DNA from: Amoebophrya sp. A120
Lineage: Eukaryota > Sar > Dinophyceae > Syndiniales > Amoebophryaceae
Length of the DNA: 64,000 nucleotides
Direction: 5' to 3'
Assembly: GCA_905178155.1 (NCBI GenBank)
Contig: CAJINV010000028.1
Coordinates: 169,235-233,234 of the forward strand
Both the position numbers and the translations under genes were made by a program. Below, piece by piece: positions 58,921 to 64,000 of the stretch. The notes beneath the pieces were generated by a model. The model was not told where the DNA came from. It made no database searches and was given only the letters and a program-made list of their open reading frames with translations. Position 1 is the stretch's first letter; each line of letters begins with the position of its first letter.

Positions 58921-60290
58921 GACCTTGGGTGGAGGTCACGCAGCACTTATAGTATGACTTTTCCTACCTCACAGCACTTCACCTCAACGGGCGTGGTTTT
59001 CGCGATCCAATAAGCCGCGCACTTCGTGATCTTATAGCACACGATCTGCAAACCGATCACGGCAGAGAAAATTTGCTCAGAAGGGGGTGAGCAAACAGAG
59101 CGAGCACGTCCGGGAATCAGCACCGAACATAAATGCTTATCGTAATATTTGCTCGAGAGGTTTCTTGGTCTTTGACTCTCTCACCACTACGAGAGTGGGT
59201 GACCGTGCAAGAGCCTTTGAATAAAAGAGCATGATGGTCCTTATCGTCGTCTTCTTTCTTTCTTCAGTCACGTTTTTCTTTTTCTCTTTTATTTTCAAAA
59301 CTTTCTAAAACATCCATTTTCTCGTGCGGTTTTTCTTGTCACTTAGTGTAGATGCAGTTTAGACTTTCGAGAGCTGTTAGATGACGGGTCGAAAAACGCA
59401 CCAAGCCTGCACTCTCGCCTACCGTGATATCTTTCGGCGCAAGGTCTACTACAAGATGACGGGTCCTCTGGCATTACAAATGCTAAAAAAACGTCCAATT
59501 TGTGATGCTGAACGCCTTTCCGCAACAAAATGTGTATGCGACTAACGCGTAATCCCAATCATTTCTCATGCGATTTTTCAATTTATCAAAACGATAAAAG
59601 TTTAGTTGTAGCCCTTGCGACTCCCGTACGATCGACGATTTTAAATTTCCACGAGAGTAGTGTAATTTTTACCGAAGGTTTTATGCTTGTGATTCAAGGT
59701 TTGTATTGCAGGAACGATTTAGAGTTTTGCACTCACTGCAAGAACGGTTTTTTCAGTACAAGAGTGAGGTTTTCAAAATAACCGATCTGAGTACTTAAGT
59801 TGCATCAGTAGTTTTCAAGTTCGCGATTTTTATATAGATAAAGCCACGCGAACTAGTGGAGAAAAAGCTACACTGTCTGAATCTTACTTAAAAACGTTTA
59901 GGGAACGAAAGAGACATACTACCTTAACTGAAAATTTGCGAACATTACTAAGAAGAAGGAGCCAATAAAGCTCTGCTCAGTATCGAAAAGTAAAATTTTA
60001 GGTGGGGGCAAGGCGACCTTGCGGCTCGAGTCAAATCATACATGGCGTGCTATTTCGTGTTTTTGTAGTTTCGCTATTCCGTGTTTTTCTAGTATATCAT
60101 AATGAACAGGATCAAAATTACGGCTGTATCATAGCGAGCAATTTGCTCTGCCGGAGCGCTGGGGGTATCAAGTAGGTTCACAACTCTAGCATACTACGAC
60201 AAAAGTTTACACTACTTGGAAGTCTGGCTTCAGCTACATCGACCGTCGTGAAAATCAAAATATACTTTTTACCAACGACAGGAACGCCAG
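58921..60290. other. Gene-poor AT-rich DNA
   Basis: No supported gene. Short CT-rich runs near 59,250-59,300 and scattered A/T tracts only. Confidence 0.35.
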
Positions 60291-60344
60291 AATGTCCTCA
60301 ATCTCAGATTGTCATCATGAAAGAATAGAGGTGCTTGAAGCAAT

Positions 60345-60449
60345 TTACTTCTTCTTCATGGACATCTTCTTCATGGACATCTTCTTCATGGCCATCTTCT
60401 TCATGACCGGGACCGGGGCGGTAGTCATCATCTTCATCATCTTGGCCAT
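60345..60449 (-). CDS. 34-aa Met/Lys-rich mini-protein, copy 1
   Basis: ATG at 60,449, TAA at 60,345; begins MAKMMKMMTTAPVPV and continues as repeats of MKKM with a KKK end. Strong positive charge and MKKM repeats recall the N-termini of dinoflagellate basic nuclear proteins, but here the whole ORF is this tail. The 5' flank ACAACAAAAA..CTCAATCA is shared with copy 2. Opposite-frame acidic reading is possible but lacks a shared start. Confidence 0.4.
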   Translation of the reverse strand: MAKMMKMMTTAPVPVMKKMAMKKMSMKKMSMKKK

Positions 60450-60987
60450 CTTGATTGAGTTTTTTTTTGTTGTTAGACAACACAGTTTCCCTACGGTTTT
60501 TTATTGAAGGTGAAGATTGAGCAGCGCAGTCATTGTCATGTAATGGTTACGCATAGACACTACTGCATGATATCTTCAATCTCTTCTCTCTCCCACGTAC
60601 TGAGTTCTGTTCTCGCGGCCTACCATTTCCTCTTTCTTTTCTCGGAGTGGTTGCTTTAGTACGAAAGTTTGGTCACACCTGTCATAAACACGTAGTAGCT
60701 CAATCATCAATAAACTGACACACTCAACCTCTCTGCACTCTGCTCATCCATCGCGGAAAACGAAAACCAATCCTGCACGCAGAAAGAAATCCTGCATCTT
60801 TTGCAGTGTGAATTCCTGTAGTAGCATGTAGCGCGTAGAATACTACGACGCGTTGATAAACTACTAACTCATCATGCACCAGCTTTAGCTACGACTGCCA
60901 TAGATAACACTACGAGCAGGAGCGCTGGGCTGTTCCTAGGGGAACACTCTCAAAAGATTGTCATCTAAAGAGAGGCATAGAAGAAAT

Positions 60988-61077
60988 TTACTTCTTCTTC
61001 ATGGCCATCATCTTCTTCATGGACATCTTCTTCATGACCGGGGCCGGGGCCGCCATCATCTTCATCGTCTTGGCCAT
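60988..61077 (-). CDS. 29-aa Met/Lys-rich mini-protein, copy 2
   Basis: ATG at 61,077, TAA at 60,988; begins MAKTMKMMAAPAPVMKK and ends MAMKKK. A tandem relative of copy 1, with the start context AATCACAATGGCC and 3' flank AAGTAAATT conserved. Coding status rests on conservation of start, frame and stop between the two copies. Confidence 0.4.
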   Translation of the reverse strand: MAKTMKMMAAPAPVMKKMSMKKMMAMKKK

Positions 61078-61257
61078 TGTGATTGAGTTTTTTGTTGTAA
61101 ACAACACTTGTTCCCCTACGGTTTTTGGTTGAGGTAAAAATCAACATTTTGAATGACCACGCAGTTTTTCTTCTCAAACATGCAAACATCATCTCCGTCC
61201 ACTTCACAGGGACATGCAATAGGTACAACTGGGGTGCCGCATTATTAACTTACGCAT

Positions 61258-61420
61258 TTGTCGCTCTCTCTCTCTCTCTCTCTCCAGGCCAGAAAAGCTA
61301 AACATCAAAAGTTCTGCAGTCATCTCATTCAATTCCGGCGTTGCAATTCCCTCCCATTCTCTGCCGATGATACACACGCGCACTATACTCAAAATAGCAC
61401 TTCTACACCTGCAGGGTACG
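61258..61420. other. Possible exon next to a (CT)n tract
   Basis: A CT repeat followed by CCAG (61,264-61,287) makes an ideal plus-strand acceptor, and GTACGT follows at about 61,419. Both strands are open here (minus frame CIIGREWEGIATPELNEM), so the coding strand is undecided. Confidence 0.3.
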
Positions 61421-61825
61421 TGTCCAAATCATTTATACCAAAGTTTCATTCTTGTCTTTCTAGCTACGCCCTTCTTGTGTACTGCGAAATCAAATTGCTG
61501 AGGGTTGTGCGCATGGATCTGAGTTCGTTTTCTCTCAGTTTTGCACCATCATATTTCCCCAGTCTCTGTTTTTCAAGCGAGAAGAAAACGCATGTATTTC
61601 TGTTTTTCAATTGGAATTGCGTGGCAGCGCAACTCCGGCCACAACTGCTTCACTTACTATTTTCCGGAGACACTTTGTATTCACTAAAGCAAACGAAGAC
61701 AGGACTTGCACATAACGATACTTATACGACGGACAACATGCATACGAGCCATTGTCATTCGCTAGAGATGCAATCTTTTTAGTCTTTTAATGACTGCTGC
61801 TTATTCCTCCTGTCACCTGTAGCAA

Positions 61826-62716
61826 GACAAAGCTACGCATTTCGTTTTTTGGCGCGAAACAAATCTTCATCAGCTCGACCGTCGTAGTAGTGGATTTTTA
61901 GTTTTTGTGTTCGGGTTCCGATCGTCTAACTTGCTTGTTTCTTTGTGTGGCCTAAGCGTAATCTTTGGGATCTTAGCTACTTCTTTTTCTTGCGTTCAAT
62001 ACAAAAATCTGAACTCGCAACTTGCGTCAGCTACGCCGAGGCGTAAAGCAGAGGTAAGCATTTTCGGAGAGAGACACGGTGTGACTACTAGTAGAGTATA
62101 GTGAAAAGCATCAAGTAAATTTCGAAACGTTAAAGGCGGAACTGCCGTAGTCTTTTTTTGTGTTTTGAGTTTTTATTTCTGCTGTGCGAATAATAGCGTC
62201 GAAGCCTACTATGAGCCTCTGAATGTCTAGGCATGGACAAGCGCCCCGGCCACTGCTTCAATTCCTATTTTCTATCTCATGTGTCTGCGAAGGGAAAAAT
62301 GTCAAAAAGGCTTGCATGCGCGGAGTGCAACAACATGCCTGACCCCAGGGAATTTTTTCCCGGTAGAAGTAGTTTTTTTTCTGTCTCAAGCGCTTCATTA
62401 AGTTTTGCGTTTTTTTCGTTTTCCTACAATATTTCCATGCTAAATATCGTTAGTGAAAATTCGTGATACGTACTGCTTGTTGTTTGTTTGTTGTGAGTGG
62501 TCACGTGGAACCGCTTGAAAGTTTTTTGCTTTCTCTCACGTGGCTAGCGCTACTTCAACAAAAAGACAAGCTGGGCAAGCAACTTGTGCTTGTGGCTTGG
62601 ACCCTTATAGAAAAACCTTTTTCTGCAGGACAACTACACGAACCTGGCAAAAGAAAGCGATACTACTATTTTGAAAACTAAACGTAAAACTCTGAAAGAC
62701 GTTTTTGACAAGTAAA
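61826..62716 (+). CDS. 3' part of a spliced gene with one membrane segment
   Basis: Exon after CACCTGTAG (about 61,822) reads QDKATHFVFWRETNLHQLD, then a hydrophobic stretch (LLVSLCGLSVIFGILATSF), to a GTAAGC donor after PRRKAE (62,053). A middle exon (about 62,232-62,362) has phase 0 at both ends. The terminal exon after TTTCTGCAG reads DNYTNLAKESDTTILKTK and ends VFDK at about 62,716. All phases agree. Upstream exons are not resolved. No family recognised; a basic cytosolic tail after a membrane helix is what can be seen. Confidence 0.45.
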
Positions 62717-62849
62717 GCGCTCTTGTTGAAGGAAAAGATAAAGTCTGAAAGTTGAGACGAGAAAAATAGAAGTTGTTGAAAAGTTACGATGTCGGTATTG
62801 AAAGTTAAAAGTCTACTGAAAAGTTGGGAAGGTCACAAAGCAGTGCTGC

Positions 62850-63410
62850 TCTAAAAGTTGCACTGTAGTCCTGTTTTTCGCAGTTGCAAGGTAAAAATTT
62901 GGAGTTTGTGCTTGAAGGAACTGTTTTTTTTCATTTAAGTTTTTTGCTTTTCATCTTGCTTGTCGCCTACGAACGCTGCAGGTCGTTGTGGGCCTGTCTA
63001 CGTACTACTTCTTCTCTATACTTGTGAAGCTGTGGAGAATAAAAAGCCGAGACGGCCGGTAAGAGCAATGTCTGCGGGATTGCTGCGGGTTTGTGACATT
63101 GCGTCGCTTCTTTTGCTTCGTAGTACTTAAAACAGCACACGCCAAGCGTTTCGAAAGCAGTGCTGCAGAGCGACCCGCGACGGCCCTCTGCAGGCCTGTT
63201 TCGGCTGCAGTGTCACAGCTGGCCGTCTGTGCTCTTCGTAGTTTGAAAAAGAAAGTAGTGCTGGTCTGAAAAGTTGAAGTCTAGTCGTGTTTTTCAAGTT
63301 ACGAGCCTGAAGGAACTGTTGTTTTTATTTTGAGTTTTTAACTTTCATCTTACTTGTCGCTTACTTCTCTGTTCTACGCTGCAAGCCGCTGCGGGCCTGT
63401 CTTACGCTTT
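62850..63410. repeat. Duplicated ~150-bp non-coding segment
   Basis: 62,850-63,005 and 63,255-63,410 share order and sequence (CTGAAGGAACTGTT..., TTTCATCTT.CTTGTCGC, GGGCCTGTCT). No ORF in common. The rest of 62.7-64.0 kb shows no supported gene. Confidence 0.6.
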
Positions 63411-64000
63411 TTGCTTGTTGCTACTGTCGTACACGTACTGTTTTTTTCTTGTGTATGTGCTTCTTTCTTTCCATGCCTGGACATGGCGTCAACTGTTCGA
63501 GGACCTAAAAAATCCAAATTTTAGCACTCACATCAGATCGTTCGTGTCAGCATCGAACGAAAGGTATCTAAAAATCAAAAATTTCGTGTCAAATGAGTAT
63601 GTTTCTCTGTTGATTATGAACGTCTATAAAACCACCCTCTGCATCTACTTGACAAATGCATGCGCTTCTTCCAAGTTGTAGACTCTGATTTTACTTCATT
63701 CATATTTCCGTATCATTTTCAAAAAGTGATGTTGATGACAAGGAGAAGATGTAGAAAGTGCTGTGTAGTTATGGGATCATTCCAGATTAGAAAGAGAACG
63801 ACCACTGCACCAACTTGATGTCGCGCTTTATTCTCTGTGTTGTCCATCTTCGGTTGTCCTCAACGGGAACCACGACCTACCTCGCTTACTGGGATGTTCA
63901 CGAACGTACTCTCGCGTCGTGGTCGTGTAGTCACTGTTCTTTTGTTTTCCTCCCGATCTCCTTGATGAACACCAGAGGGCATTTTCTTCTCATTGCCGGT

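Noticed and set aside
60490-60520. Relict dinoflagellate spliced leader upstream of the Met/Lys mini-genes
   Set aside because: Only CCGTAG and CTCAA fragments match the known leader; too short to support the claim. No full leader was seen in the window.
61264-61287. (CT)n tract as a regulatory microsatellite
   Set aside because: It is better explained as the polypyrimidine tract of a 3' splice site because CCAG follows directly; still uncertain.

Overview
The window looks like nuclear DNA of a dinoflagellate-lineage eukaryote, most likely a parasitic syndinian such as Amoebophrya. Four things point there. Genes are split by short introns. Many introns are copies of a few inverted-repeat mobile elements (introners), a feature reported from Amoebophrya genomes. 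Several exon junctions can only be kept in frame with non-GT/AG borders. Two tiny Met/Lys-rich genes have the MKKM-type composition seen in dinoflagellate basic proteins. No bacterial operon signals, CRISPR, rRNA or convincing tRNA were seen. The genus is an inference.

Layout. (1) 1-9.4 kb, minus strand: a very large gene running off the left edge. Its 5.5-kb exon and the exon after it resemble the region just before the AAA core of RNF213/mysterin E3 ligases. (2) 10.2-13.3 kb: small spliced genes, including a ubiquitin-like + TerD-like protein (11,124-12,452, minus) whose stop codon lies 4 bp from the stop of a convergent 83-aa gene. (3) 14.6-38.0 kb: a 57-bp perfect palindrome, then about 23 kb of tandem array with eight units of 2.7-3.5 kb. 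Each unit carries a GC-rich core of about 560 bp made of strong hairpins. No transposase or reverse transcriptase is visible in it. (4) 38.0-40.9 kb, minus: a TPMT-family methyltransferase gene interrupted by five introners. (5) 41.6-42.6 kb: a GC-rich island of unknown nature. (6) 43.2-58 kb, minus: a chain of introner-riddled genes. One (start 50,473) has donated, or shares, an ~880-bp block with a second (start 56,720). (7) 58-64 kb: sparse DNA with two tandem Met/Lys-rich mini-genes and a plus-strand spliced gene.

Main result. Between 38 and 57 kb the introners follow one rule: element ends are TAT...ATA, flanked by a 5-bp direct repeat. Conceptual removal of the element plus one repeat copy restores an open frame at every junction tested. 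In the methyltransferase it restores the conserved acidic residue of the SAM-binding motif. One element (56,354-56,615) is absent from the paralogous block at 50,360, so it inserted after that duplication. Because the sequence is read by eye, exon borders not backed by a frame or repeat match are approximate.
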